From NCBI RefSeq assembly GCF_022605725.1, contig NC_065549.1, positions 33,495,690 through 33,559,689 on the forward strand: a stretch of DNA of 64,000 bases, given 5' to 3'. Positions 1-12,427 of this stretch are shown piece after piece; the stretch's first letter is position 1, and each line of letters opens with the position of its first letter. The notes under the pieces were generated by a model that was not told the origin of the DNA, made no database searches, and saw only the letters and a program-made list of their open reading frames with translations. The position numbers were made by a program, and so were the translations under genes. This DNA is from Anthonomus grandis grandis (lineage: Eukaryota > Arthropoda > Insecta > Coleoptera > Curculionidae).

Positions 1-414
1 CAAAAAATCAGGACGAGAATTGTGACCAAAAAAAAAATTGATATATGAACTAGAGATGAAACAAAACTGTGATCTTGGCCATAGTGGTTGCCTAAAAGGA
101 TTATTTTAAATAATGAAAGTCAAGTTACCAACGTTTTTTCAAATGGATATTTGTGACAGGATGTTAAGAATGAGAAGTACATCAGGGTATTATACCATAG
201 CAGCTAATTTAAACCAGAAACCAGAACATAACAATAATTCTACTCGACGGGCATTTGTAAGAAAAAAACAATAATTTTCTCGTTAATAAAATTATTATAT
301 CATACAATATAGAATCTGGTATCAGATATCTGACCCAATTTTTATATCTGACGAGCAGCTTGTTTTTGAAAAATTGAGATATAACGATTTTATTATTAAA
401 TTTTAATTTTTAAA
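1..414. other. AT-rich stretch, nothing recognised
   Basis: I see no reading frame, repeat or motif that I can name here. Confidence 0.5.
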
Positions 415-2170
415 ATTAAAGAACTACCTTTTATAGTATACGACATTCATACTCCACACAAAACAGTCAGAGTAACTAAGCCAAAAGCTCGTTGGTTCAC
501 CACCAATTTAAAACTTCTTATAAAAGAAAGGGACAAGGGTCTTCAAAAATTTCAAGTTCCAAAATCATTGAACGATTGGAATAGATCTAAAGAAATGAGA
601 AATTATTCACTTTTTATGGACAGATCTGAAAAGAGCCTTTTTTTTATCAATTTTATTAGTACCACCAAATCACCTAAAGAGCTATAGACTACTCTTAATA
701 ACCTTAACGGTTATACTACTAAACAACAAAACACCGAATTGCCAAGTAATCTTGCAAATCCTGAATTATTAAATCAATATTTTGCTCAGTATATACAACA
801 GGTAATAGATTGTAATAGAAAAGTAAATTTTTACAAAAATAATAAGTTAAATGCTAGTGAATTTTCGTACAATTGATATGGTAAGTCGGGCACTTTATAA
901 CATAAAAACTGATGCTTGTGATAATGATGGTATAACTATGCTTAGGCAGTGTAGCTCTTTTATTGACCCCTACCTTACAAACATTATAAATTATTGAATT
1001 GAACAACATTATTTTCCAGATACTTGGAAAATTAGTATAGGTAAACCGATACCTAAAACAAAGTCACCTGAGTCGTGTAATGATATGCGAATAATTTCTC
1101 TTCTACCACCTATGTCAAAAATCTTGGAAAAAATATTATATAAAGAAATATGAATATTCTAATTTAAATGCTAATATTCCAGATTTTCAAAATGGATTTC
1201 AAAAAGCACGCAACAACCAGTTCTCTTACAATGGTTACAAATGATATTATTCAAGCATATGATGAGGAATTAAAGAGCATCTTATACTCCTGGATTAATC
1301 GAAAGCCTTTGACACAATAAATCACGAACTACTTATAGCCAAGCTCAAATATTATGGATTTCAATTAGATTTATTACAACTTATTACTTCATCGAAAACA
1401 GAACTCTAAAAATAAAATTAGGTAATGAGTATTCCAGTGAGAGCAGGGTGCGCTCTGGTGTCCCACAGGGATCTATATTAGGACCGCTGCATTTTATTAT
1501 TTATACTGCAGATGTACTCAAGTCACCACATTTTTATAAAGTGCAAGCATTTGCGGATGAGACAGCTGTTCTGTCATTTTAACATTATTAATGTAGATTT
1601 AACAATTGATAACATGAACAGGGATCTTCAAAATATAACTACTATTTCACAAGAGCATGCAGTAAAACTTAACTCTACCAAATCAAAGCTTATCTTTTTC
1701 GGTCGTCTCAAGAATAAACATATATTTTCAAATATTAATAAAATAAATATACGAGGCGAAAAGCTGGAAATTTGTCGATCTGCGTCTAATTTAAGACTTT
1801 TACTTGATTGTGAGCTAGATTTTGAGGGGCATGTTAAGAATCTAATACAAAAAGCTTATGAATCTCTAAAACAACTATGCAATAGCAGAGATATTTTAAA
1901 TATTAATTTAAAAAAGAAATTATCCTAGTCTCTTGTACACTCTCACTTTAATTACGCAGACTTTTGTTTATGGTCCGTGCCTTACACAATATCAAAGTTA
2001 CAGAATGCGTTGCCGTTTTATATTTAACTTAAGAAATTATGATAGGGTTTCACATAGAATCAATGAAATTCAGTGACTAAGTATGTCAAATAGGAGGCTC
2101 CTTCACCTGGGTACATATTTTAATAAAATTATGAAATGTAAAAACAATATTGCTTTATCATTTAAAATAA
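415..2170 (+). pseudogene. non-LTR retrotransposon ORF2 fragment (Jockey/CR1-like), decayed
   Basis: Conceptual translation in shifting frames gives pieces of a non-LTR retrotransposon reverse transcriptase. Around 430-830 is the linker region before the polymerase, with PKARWFTTNLK near 482-515. At about 1450-1490 is the finger/palm motif SGVPQGSILGPL. At about 1549-1573 the catalytic box reads FADE instead of F/YADD, so the second catalytic aspartate is lost. The longest clean stretch (1512-1928) is the thumb region, with a KLNSTKSKLIFFG-type motif. Stops and frameshifts are frequent throughout, so this is a dead copy. No 5' endonuclease domain is visible before 415, which suggests 5' truncation, normal for this class. 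The clade is uncertain. Confidence 0.75.
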
Positions 2171-2289
2171 AGATTACAACCAACTGGAGTTAAGTTTAAG
2201 TAGCCATAGTCTAGACTTCGCTTTCTTGGAATATTAGTGTAGCTAATATATAAAATTTTATGATGTTTAATTTCATTTAATGAAAGACG

Positions 2290-2363
<74 letters not shown>
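2290..2363. repeat. (ATT)n microsatellite
   Basis: About 24 units of ATT/TTA with one TCA interruption. It lies about 120 bases past the last readable part of the upstream retrotransposon and could be its 3' tail, although a plain microsatellite is equally possible. The asparagine-rich frame on the minus strand is a product of the repeat, not a gene. Confidence 0.9.
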
Positions 2364-2364
<1 letters not shown>

Positions 2365-3699
2365 GCTCTTTATCCAGTCAAGCAATGATATACTCAAATT
2401 AATCGTTTTCAGCTTAGAATGTTATGATTGACCTTACCAAATACCCCGGAGAAGTCTGCGTAAACAAAAAGTTCATCTCTATTTAATTCTTCTTCAAGAA
2501 ACCAAAGTTGATAATAAGACCCACAATACTCTTGAGCAATTTTAGAATAGTACTTAAGAGTATAACTAAGGGATAGCTATTTACCTATTTAATCAGATTT
2601 ACAGCCTAATTTAAATATAGCTAGATTTCCAGCAATTCGAAAATAAGTCAAGATTTAAGACCAACTGTGTTATTTTAAATAGAGGGCTTGGCAGGATGAA
2701 ATAAAATTTCTTAATAAATACTAGGTGAATAATATTTTAAATTAATTTTTATATTTGAATATGATTTTCTTTAATTTTATTAAGACTAGTTAGTTCTTGG
2801 CAATGACATAGCAAAATAGGTGACTGTGGCATTGCCTAAGGGTCTGCGGATAGAATAACTCGAAAATGGAATCAATTGGGCGAAGACAGAAGGAAAAACC
2901 ACATACCATATCTTTGAGAAGTCTTGGCTTTTACAAGGGCTTGGCTTCGTCTATGTAACATTTATAGTTTGTCCAAAGACCATAATCTCCTCAAACCGAA
3001 GTAACTCTTTGGTAACCCTCAATGGGGCCCTAGAGGTCCAATAATCTAATGCAAACATATGATTACCCATATGAGTAACAACTTATAACTGCTCACTGCG
3101 CTTTGATTTATCTACTACCTTATTCATAGAGAAGTAATATATTAAAAATATTTATTTTATGATTTATTTTGAATAGAGAATTTTTTTTTATTATTCTTAT
3201 GTCAATAAAAACTTTAATTAATCTTTAAATGTTATCAAATCGTACTAACTAAAAGTTTAATATTTTTTTTAATATCATAAATATTAACTTTTTAGGCAAA
3301 TTTATTTAATTATCGCAATTAAATATTCAATAAAAAAACATGGCATTAATTATATTGGATTATGTAGCTACGGAATAACTCTAGAAATATGGCTGTGGAG
3401 TATCCCGAAGAACTTTTATTATACTTTTACTATATTCTGTTATATAGTGTTTCATTTTAATAATATGAAAAATCCAAAGAAATTTTAAGCAATATATATA
3501 TAGTCTACTACGAAGCATCAAAACTGTCAGAATTTATTTGCAATAATATTTATTGATGGTAATTAAGTGAAGGCAAAACAAAATATTTCTTATGGAGATA
3601 TAGGTCTATTTATAGGTTTACTAACAATCAAATAAAAACAATAAATGTTGACTAAAGTGAGAGAGACTTGAATAATGGTGATAAGATGATAACTGATAT
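2364..3699. other. no gene recognised
   Basis: Mostly AT-rich sequence with a less AT-rich block at about 2800-3120. I recognise no coding frame or repeat family in it. Confidence 0.4.
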
Positions 3700-4565
3700 T
3701 AACAGCGACCTTAACAACTTCTTTATTTAGCTGTCTAGTAATAAGTTGAGCTTAAATGGAACTAGGTGTAAATTTTGTGTATTCGCCAAAAAATCGAAAA
3801 TAAGTTCAATTAATTTTCAGAATATGCATATCATTGTAAATGGGGAGAACATTGCATATGATAAGGAAATCAAAAACTTAAGAACTATTTTTGATTGCAA
3901 TTTAAATTTTTATGCCCATGCAGATTATGTGTTAAGAAAATTTTCCAAAAAAGTCGGGTTTTTCATTAGAGTGGGTAAGACCTTATCTATACATTCTAGA
4001 TTATCATTGTATAATGCCATTGCAGTTTCCTATTTACAGCTTTGTTCTACTTATAGAGCTTTGAGAATGATTTTGCGATAAAATCGCTACATCCCTGTAA
4101 TGCCCATGTTAGGTGTTCTTAATATTTTATCCGCCAAACACAAAATTTTGTTTAATGTGCATTTATTTATATATAAAATAAAACACAATATGTTGCCCGA
4201 ATCCATCTGTCATAAATTAGAGGGTATTGGCGATATATATTATGAAACACGTAGCCGTAATGATTTTATTTTAATAGAAAGGTGCAATACAGCGCATACA
4301 ACTTTAAATTTAATTTTATATAAAGGAATTCTAAATTTTAATAAATTACCTGTGATTGTTAAGTGCTGTGATGACTGAAACCAGTTTAGGAGGTTTTTGA
4401 GGGAATTTATCAAAAGGAACAAGGTTAGATAGTTTTTAAGGCTTTATTTATACTCGATTTTAACTATATTACTTAGTCTACTTTGCTGTTACCAATTCAC
4501 TTATACTTCTTTTGTTTGTAGCACCTTTTGCTTAATAAAGATTGTGATTGATATTGTATAACCAA
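3700..4565 (+). pseudogene. 3' end of a second non-LTR retrotransposon (CR1/Jockey-like)
   Basis: Two open stretches in one theme (3746-4081 and 4100-4378) match the region after the reverse transcriptase palm of insect non-LTR elements. There is an internal thumb/linker with IHSRLSLYNAI, then the C-terminal part with YETRSRNDF and a pattern of leucines and LP at the end. The two parts are separated by a stop at 4079. After the coding part comes a short 3' UTR with an AATAAAG signal near 4533 and a short GATTG/GATATTG-type tail, a plausible 3' terminus at about 4560. The catalytic box is absent, so only the last third survives. It differs in sequence from the piece at 415-2170 and is a separate insertion. 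Confidence 0.7.
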
Positions 4566-4984
4566 GAAATTACTGTGACATCGATAAAAAACAAATAAAC
4601 TGTATAGATATATAGATAAACTTTCAGATAAACCGCATGAACAAGGATGATTTTCACCTAAAAAAGGGCACTGTTGACAAACTGCATGGATACTCTAAAC
4701 TTATAGCACAGGAGAATTTAATTTAAATTAAAAAATAATGGTACAGAACTATAATAACCATTTAAACAACAATTAAAGGCAATCAATCAATCTAAAATTG
4801 CACACCAAAATGATCAGGGAAAAAAAATCGTTTTTCCAAGAAAAATTGTGTTTATTTTTTGTTAGATATTCCTTTAAATATACCTTATAATATTAAGTTA
4901 TTCTTGTTTTTATTAAATGGATAGTTTAAATTGTTCAAGGCAATATTTGGTAGAATTTTTATATTTTATATATAGTTATGCGTG
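4566..4984. other. no gene recognised
   Basis: AT-rich sequence without recognisable coding or repeat structure. Confidence 0.4.
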
Positions 4985-5690
4985 CAACATACTACTGACT
5001 ATGCAAAGGCAATATCTTGATCGTGAAATGTAGCTACGAGCCTGTGGTAGGATAGAGCGTGGTATAAACATCCGCGACGTCACAGAAGCTGTAAATTCTA
5101 CTAAGAGCACACTATAGGAAGGTTGTGACAGATATTTGAAGACACTGGTGATGTGACAGAAAGTCATAGTGGTCCAATAAGAGTTGGTCCACTATGTTGA
5201 AAGTAGTGTTATGAGAAAATCATAACATTACTTTCAACCAGATAAAAAGTGAGCTTCTAAATGTTTATGACGTAACGTTTCCTCTCAAATATTAAGGAAA
5301 AGTTTAAGTTCAGTACTATATCATAAAAATTACGTAAGAAGATTAGGAAAGGCCGAAGAACATTAGAATTAACAAGGGCATGAATCAAAGTTTGGTTTAC
5401 GTTCTGATTTAAGAAGGCGGTAGGTATGGCAAACACCTGGTACCGTGTCTCGCTTGCAAATAATTTAAGAAATTAACAAGTACTAATGTGAAACTATGAT
5501 GGTTTGAACCAAAGTTTCCATAGGTTTTCACGCCAATCTAATTCCCATCAAGGAATATTTAACAGCACACGAATATCAGTATCAAATTCTGGAACTCATT
5601 ATTCATCCACGCGCTGTAGAATTGGGTAGTATTTATCCGCAACAAAATACGTCCGTATGTTGCAAAAACGTCCTTATGTTAAAAAAATAA
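4985..5690 (+). pseudogene. Tc1-like transposase relic
   Basis: In broken plus-strand frames the sequence resembles a Tc1-type transposase. At about 5030-5170 there is a helix-turn-helix-like stretch ending in DRYLKTL followed by a GDVT-like segment. At about 5550-5690 there is the region preceding the second catalytic aspartate (LTAHEY..QILE, then PQQN where QxDN is expected). The middle, with the first catalytic aspartate, cannot be followed, so an internal deletion or heavy decay is likely. I see no terminal inverted repeats. The identification rests on family resemblance by eye and is tentative. Confidence 0.45.
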
Positions 5691-8266
5691 GGAAAAAATT
5701 CAATTTATTAATTATACATTTTTTAAAACTTGCTTTTATTATTTCTTATTTATGTTTGTCTTCTTGTACAGTTCGAAAAATTGAACAATACACCTAAAAA
5801 GACATAACTTTCAAGACAAATCAGTGTTCTCTATACTAAGTATATCGCTTTTAATAAATTACATTAAATTTTTTTTATTTAGATAATATTAGAATGGGAA
5901 AACTGAATTATAATAAAATAAATGTGAAATAAAAAAATGCCTAAAAAATTTAAAGGGAAAAAATTATTTATATATGAAAGTTACTGCTATGATGTTATTA
6001 AATATTATGAAAAAGAAAACAATCTCTCACCTATCATTTTGGGTGTAGCTCTAAATACAATTTATTAAAAAAAACACTTTACTTCGTACATAATTTTACA
6101 TACAAATATCTATATCTCAGCTCGATTTTGCGTGCGTAGCTCCAATACATAAACAAATAGAATATTTGTATGCACATCATTCCCATCTAAATTCTGCACG
6201 ATATTTTCCGAACATACCTAATCTCTACACACGATCCCCTTGTTAAATTTATGTAAAAGAGCTGTAGAACATGAATATGTTTCGATATTTGAAGCCTTTT
6301 GTTTTCCCAACGCTACTCGAATAGGGTACTGAAATATTATTGGGAAAATATACATTTTGCTATAATACTGTCTTGTAAAATTGCTTGATAAATTATTAAA
6401 ACGTTTGTGTAGCGGTTATATATTTTTTTATTTATATATGGATTGCCTTTGAAAATAGTTATTAATATGTATTTTGAGAAAGCAACGCAGATTTATTATA
6501 GGCGATAAACTTTAAACGTGATTTACAAGTATAGTGGTAACGATTTTTTATTAGTGCTGAACTTTATTTTAGTTTCAGTTTCATTAAAAATAATAGTAGA
6601 TTATTTTCTACAACACGAAGCTATTTAAAAGAAAAACTTCATTAAAATTTTACATGGTTTAGTTAATAAACAGGTTATCATGTGAATTAATAAAATATCA
6701 ACCAACGTATATAATAATAAATATTATTTAAATGTACAAATATTTATTGATTTAACGATAAATACATTAACGTTATTTGTGTATATTGCTTATTTGTTTA
6801 TATTTTAGCTATAGACCGATTTCTGGGAAAAAACAATTTTAAATGTTTTTTAAGATATCCTTTTGCCTTTAAGATTGTCATAAATGCTACACTAAACTGC
6901 AAGATTTTTTTATCTAAAGGGTCCACAAACAAAAACAACTTAAAGAAATGTTTTGTAATACCTTAGAAGTAGATTCAACAGCATTAAGAGACTTAATAGA
7001 TATACCATAAAACAATTATTAGTATTTAAAGAAAACAACAATACAAATATTTCAAATAAACAAAAACTCACAAGATATTGCTGTGCACACTGATGACCTT
7101 AATTAAATAATCAATAATGAAAAAAAAATGCTGAAATATTTCAAGTCCAAAATTTGGTTAAAAACGTTTTTAAGTCCAAAGGCAACAGAGGTTCTTCTGT
7201 TTAATTATTTTTATATTTACCCTGTTTATTCCCTATTAAATATCCCTGATACATTCTACCCTGTATATTATATTCACTCATTACTTAGGCTTAATTGAGG
7301 ACTATGATTCGAAGGCAAATAAGAGCCAGAGATATACAATTACGCTAAATACTATTTATTACAATTTATGATGATATGAGATGACAAATATCACTCAGAA
7401 CCTTGAAAAGATGATTAAATCAAAAAAAAAATTTATTTGTGATTTTAGCTAACGAATAAATAAATTATATTTTTTTAAATATTGGGACTTTCTTTAAAAA
7501 AATATATTTACTTATAATGTTCAAATCAAATTAAAAAAAAATAAAAAAAGAAAAAAATTCAAGATTTTTCGATTAGCAATCCTGGCCAATTTAGCCCTTA
7601 TAAGGGTTATTAATTCATCATTGTGGTGCTATGAACCCCAATTAACACCTTATTAAAACTCGTCATACCATGAGGCGTCCGAGTTTTGTAAATATAATTA
7701 TAATAAATCATTAAAAAATTCAAATAATTTATATAAAGAATACATAAACATTTTAAAAAGAATCATTTTAGTTAAGAAATAATTAACGCGAGATATTAAA
7801 AAAAAGTACTAAATGAAAAGTCTTTAAAAAACGTCTGGTACTATGAAATGTGCCAAACACGTGCTGCATGTTCTAGAATATTAAAGAAAAATTAGTTTCT
7901 CAACAAAAATATACTTCAAAAAACAGCCGTTTTCTTTAGCTAAACAGTAGTTAACCTATTATAAAAACTATTTCGTACTTCTAAATCAGTTTCCATTAAA
8001 ATGGAATTATATTCATCATGGTTTTACAAAATGCCATTCTTCGCCACTGGTTTTCGGAAAATATCGCTTTGTGCAAAGTTATATAACAAAGATTTTAAAT
8101 AAATTTATACTATAAATAAGACTTAAATTTAGATTTTTATTCGTAGGTAATATTTGCGAATTTTTTGTGAACGATTTGCAGTTTTTCATCGGTTTAATGT
8201 AAGATGTTTGAGATTGTGATTTAAGACAGCCAAAAAAAAATATTTTTTTTCATATCTGAAACCCAT
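5691..8266. other. long AT-rich stretch, nothing recognised
   Basis: I find no coding frame above background, no tRNA-like promoter and no clear repeat boundary in these 2.6 kb. Confidence 0.4.
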
Positions 8267-8900
8267 TTAAATCTTTAATATAAAGATAGTAAAAGCACAT
8301 CCTGCTACTTCTGCAGTCTTAGAACCGGCTGTGTAAACTTGTAAGTAGTTTGGAAACTTGTTAGGAGAGTCCATTAATATATTTTTATTTCCCATAACAC
8401 AATCTGAAAAGTTGGGTATTAAAATACGTGGTTCAAAATGACTGATTCTATATGGTAACCTAAAAAACCAATATCCATTATTTTCCTCTATAAGCTGATG
8501 GATATGCTTAGTATTTACGTAGGCTTCCGCTAACGGTGGGCTATTTTTAGTAATCCAATGTTTTATTGTTAAATTAGATATTCCAAACCTATGGATTTTT
8601 TCAATAAGCAAATTATTGCAAAACTGTAAATTTTTAAATAAAAATTTTTCTGCCAACATTTTTCCTCGTACATTATAGAGGTGGCTCATAAGTTTTGTAC
8701 TAGCAAGGCCTGTATTGGTGTAGAACGCAATGCTCCTGTAACCAGGCTTTATACTGGATATGGTCTTTATTTAATCTAGTTTTGGTAGCAGAACCACAAA
8801 ATTTTGCTCCATTATCTAGTACGGATCTAGTAAAAGCGCTATAAAATATAAGAGATATATTTAGGGGGCTAAGACTGAGTTATTACGTCGTAAGTTATTA
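8267..8900 (-). pseudogene. non-LTR retrotransposon ORF2 fragment with start of RNase H (I/R1/Jockey-like)
   Basis: Read on the minus strand, 8900-8690 gives the stretch after the polymerase thumb (FTRSVLDNGAKFCGSA, where a LDYG..YGSA-type motif is usual). The open frame 8689-8267 continues with the linker and ends in VYTAGSKTAEVAGCAF. That segment matches the first strand of the RNase H domain in I-, R1- and Loa-type elements, where YTDGSK is expected. The catalytic aspartate there is alanine (YTAG), so the RNase H would be inactive. The RNase H domain is cut off at 8267 and nothing matching continues downstream. It is an internal fragment with no ends in view. Confidence 0.65.
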
Positions 8901-10191
8901 CATTGAAGAGCACGTTTTTCACAAAACGAAACAACAAGGACTACAGAGGTAACAAATTAGTTATCACTTTCAACATGCGCAATTAAGGTGTACAGCTTTT
9001 GGTTTAACCATATTTAATTATCCGCCATTCTTTTCTCAATAGAGTGAATTTTTTTTTAACGAAGCAAAGGAAAAAAGAGAGCAGAAATAACGAATTATGT
9101 ACATTGACTATCTTACGGAAAATTTAGTCGAATTGCTGATTGATATTTGTAAGCTTAGAAGGAATTTTTTGCTCAGCCTTTTTGTAAATTAAAGAATCCA
9201 TAAAAATATTTGATTTTTATTGCTCGGTAGATAAAATTAAGAAAAAAGACCCAATGAAAAGTAAGCCTTTTTAAAGAATATACAACATAATTTATACCAT
9301 TTGAAAAATTACTGTCAATCTAACTGTCGTCTGTCGAAAATATAAACTGTCGAAAATGTTTTTTCGTAATATTTCCAGTAACGAGGCCGACTGTGATTTT
9401 GATATTTATTCTCAGTAAAGGTAATTAGGCTTAAAATAAAAAGTAATATTAGCTTTAGGACTTTTAAATCGAGAATGCCGGTTAGTTCCATTACACTTAC
9501 CAAAAACAAATAGACTAAGCTAACGAAAACTTAATAGCTTCGATATTATAACCTAGAGCCATTGAAAATCATATTTTAAAATAAATGAGGTCCAGCTGCA
9601 ATTTTGCCTTCGTCTAAAAATTTCTTATTATATATTTTTTGTAACTAAAATAAAATGGAAAAGCAACATTTTCTAAATGAAGTTTTGCCTGAACGAGCCA
9701 ATAAAAGTTCTAATGCGTTATGACGGGCATTGTTCCGGCGCCTTCTTTGTTGCAGGATATTCTGCTCCACCACAAGAGCACACTTACGTTATAGCCATTG
9801 TGTTTCCGTCCGTTTTTGCAAAATCATCGCGCAGCCAATTTTCCAAGCTTTGTTATTAAAAACTCCCTTCTAATGTTACTAGAAATGTTGGGTCGTTAAA
9901 GCTTTTTCTATTTTAAGCGCTGCACCTTCTGTGTACTGTTTTTAGTCTATACGTTTTTTGTAAACTATATGAAATTTATTTCTACAATTATATTTTAGCT
10001 CGATAATCAAAAAACATATTACTGAATGAATTAAGGATTTTTTGATTGATTCAGGCTTAATAAAATCACTAATTTTTTAACAAGATATGTTTCTTTTAAC
10101 AATTTTCATTATAGCTTTGCAGTTTCATCAATAACTAATATTTTATTTTGATTAATACTAATTATTTAGGATTTATATTTACTTATGCAGG
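8901..10191. other. no gene recognised
   Basis: Contains short open frames (for example 9677-9859 on the plus strand and 9315-9509 on the minus strand) with no recognisable motif. I regard them as chance frames. Confidence 0.35.
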
Positions 10192-10970
10192 GTGTTTCAT
10201 AAATAATGGTCACTTATTTAACAGTAAATTTCATTAAAAATAAAAGAGGTTAAGTTAAATTTTCTTAGTCCGAAAGTCAAAGATTACCAACATACATTTA
10301 TTGTATCACCCTGTATTTTTGAACTTTGGCTATATATTTAGCATTTATTCTTCGTTTTTACTAAAAATTTAAATATACCTATTTTAATTAGGTCATAGAG
10401 GGTGCCACCGGCAAAATTCTGATTTTTTTTTTAATTTCGCAACTTTTTTAGACTTGGCAAAATTTTATTTATATTTGGAAATATGGGTTGTGTAAATAGC
10501 TTTGGTTAAAAAAGCTGTACTTTAAAAAAAATTGGTACTATTTATCCTTTCTGCGATACCTACATTTAAACTTTTTCATACACTCAAAAAAATTACATTC
10601 ATAAACTATTTAAATTGCTTTATTACACTTTGCATTAATGATAAAATCCAAAAGATAAATTAAAAATAAAAACTATAAACATTGGTCAACAAATGGTCGA
10701 CATGACCTACATTTATCTCAATTTAAAAATTCTTTTACCGAAAAATCTACAAATATTTCGAAATAATTGAACAGCACTTAATATTTTTACAATTAACTTC
10801 TCTGTTATGTTTATTGCATTTTCATAAACAATTGATTTCATGTATTTGGCTATGAAATAATCTAATGGGTTAAAGTCTGGACTTGGTGCGTCAAAACACT
10901 GGAGTTCTTCGTCCTATCCAGTTAAAATTAGCAATAATGTACCGTTTTATTGGTCTAGTTTCTAATGCCT
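10192..10970 (-). pseudogene. mariner-like transposase relic
   Basis: On the minus strand, about 10970-10710 reads WIGRRTPVF, then APSPDFNPLDYF, then KYMKSIVYEN. This is the third catalytic aspartate region of the mariner-like family that also occurs at 28288-30109 (there WIGRKGAIEWPARSPDL). A CAGGGTGTTTC motif at 10192, preceded by AT-rich sequence, is like the ends of these elements and may be the 3' terminus. No matching end was found upstream. Only the C-terminal third is readable. Confidence 0.55.
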
Positions 10971-11289
10971 AAGTCTTAATATACTACCTTTTCTGGATAT
11001 GTTCATATCCTTCGCTATGTGTTTCTCTTTAATTCGAGGGTAACGCCAATTGGTAACATAAAAGGTATTACACATTACAATTTCTATAGCATTATTTTTT
11101 AAAAACATATTAACTGTATTTAAAGCATACTATGGTAACAACGACACCGTTTTATTTTTTTTGTTTACCATTCTTAACATTTATTATAAGTATATATAAG
11201 TATATATATTTTTAGCTATTGCTCGTCCGTTTACTACTGTGTAAGCTTAACAAAATGCACTGTTGTTCGAAGACATTGTAAAATTATTA
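10971..11289. other. no gene recognised
   Basis: AT-rich sequence, possibly more of the decayed mariner relic. No motif can be followed. Confidence 0.3.
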
Positions 11290-11331
11290 TTATGTAAGCA
11301 ATTTTGACCATTGTCAAAATTGCTTACATAA
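11290..11331. repeat. perfect 19-bp inverted repeat with 4-nt loop
   Basis: Bases 11290-11308 are the exact reverse complement of 11313-11331, separated by CATT. Transcribed or single-stranded, this would form a strong hairpin. It is not followed by a T-run on either strand. It may be the core of a foldback element or a replication-slippage palindrome. Confidence 0.9.
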
Positions 11332-11495
11332 CGTAGAATTATTGCCTAGCAAGATGCTGGCTTGTCCCAATGTGAAATTGGCCGTCGTTCTAATTGTACT
11401 GCACTGTTGATAAGTTGTGTGTGTCGGATATGGATAGAAAAAGGTAGAGGAACATAGAGAAGACTAACTATAAACCGAGGCGTACCGTAGGCATT

Positions 11496-11613
11496 AAAAC
11501 ATTCTGCCACCCAATCTAGCCATAGCCCCAAATTTTGGCCAATCAAAATTGATGTGGCTACTTTGAGTGGCACAATGTTATTGTATGGGCTCGATTGGGT
11601 GGCAGAATGTTTT
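11496..11613. repeat. 26-bp inverted repeat arms, possible foldback MITE
   Basis: Bases 11496-11521 and 11588-11613 are reverse complements with one mismatch (25/26). The 66-bp centre contains a smaller inverted repeat (AATTTTG/CAAAATT around 11530-11550). The minus-strand open frame spanning 11346-11732 runs through this structure and shows no known motif, so I do not call it a gene. Confidence 0.75.
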
Positions 11614-11734
11614 CGACGCAGAGGATATCTATTATAATTAACAAACAATATGTTTGATGTTAAAATATTTACATTGATTTTTGTATTCAGAAAGATAGAT
11701 TTTATTTTAATTAAATTGCTATTTATATCCATAG

Positions 11735-12427
11735 AATTAGACTAGAGAATATAAATTAAATTATACATTACATTTTTAAGCAAGGATCAGTACGTAATAT
11801 TTGAGAAAGCCACATACTAAATAATATATTGTGTGTAAAAAAGTATGTAACGTTATAAATGAGTTCCTCTTAGAGAGTCTTTTGATGAATATATTGATTA
11901 AGTAGTTAGTTTTAAATATTTGTATATTTTTTAAATATTAGGTATATTTTGCGATCTTTAAAACTTGGTTGTGCTAACAAGATAATGATATCTAGATATT
12001 GTATCGCAATGATGGGTATATCATATTTTATATGTATATCACGCATAAGCGCAATTTTTAATAAATTTAAAGGGTTCATAAAAAAAGGGGTATTAATTTA
12101 AAATTTAAGTTCAAACACTTTCAAAGACACACAGGATTTACCTATATTTAGATACATACATATGTAACTACATACTTACTTTTTTATGGTAGGTAATTTA
12201 TTTAGGCAGATAGTATTACTTGTAGGATTATTACTTGTCAATAAAATATGAAAATATCACATTTATAGAAATTAATTTTATAAAAAAACAACATATTTTT
12301 AGGGTTTAAATTGGATATAAATACATATAATTATTATATAAATGTATATTAAAAAAATATAAACTAATCTTTCATATTATACATAGCTGTATTTTATATA
12401 CATTAATTTACCTAAGTTTAATGTAGT
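11735..12427. other. no gene recognised
   Basis: Very AT-rich sequence with no recognised feature. Confidence 0.4.

Noticed and set aside
2158..2397. Asparagine-repeat minus-strand frame
   Set aside because: Product of the (ATT)n microsatellite at 2290-2363.
4976..5167. Minus-strand 63-codon frame
   Set aside because: Antisense of the Tc1-like relic readable on the plus strand.
11346..11732. 128-codon minus-strand frame
   Set aside because: Runs through the inverted-repeat structure and shows no domain; likely chance.
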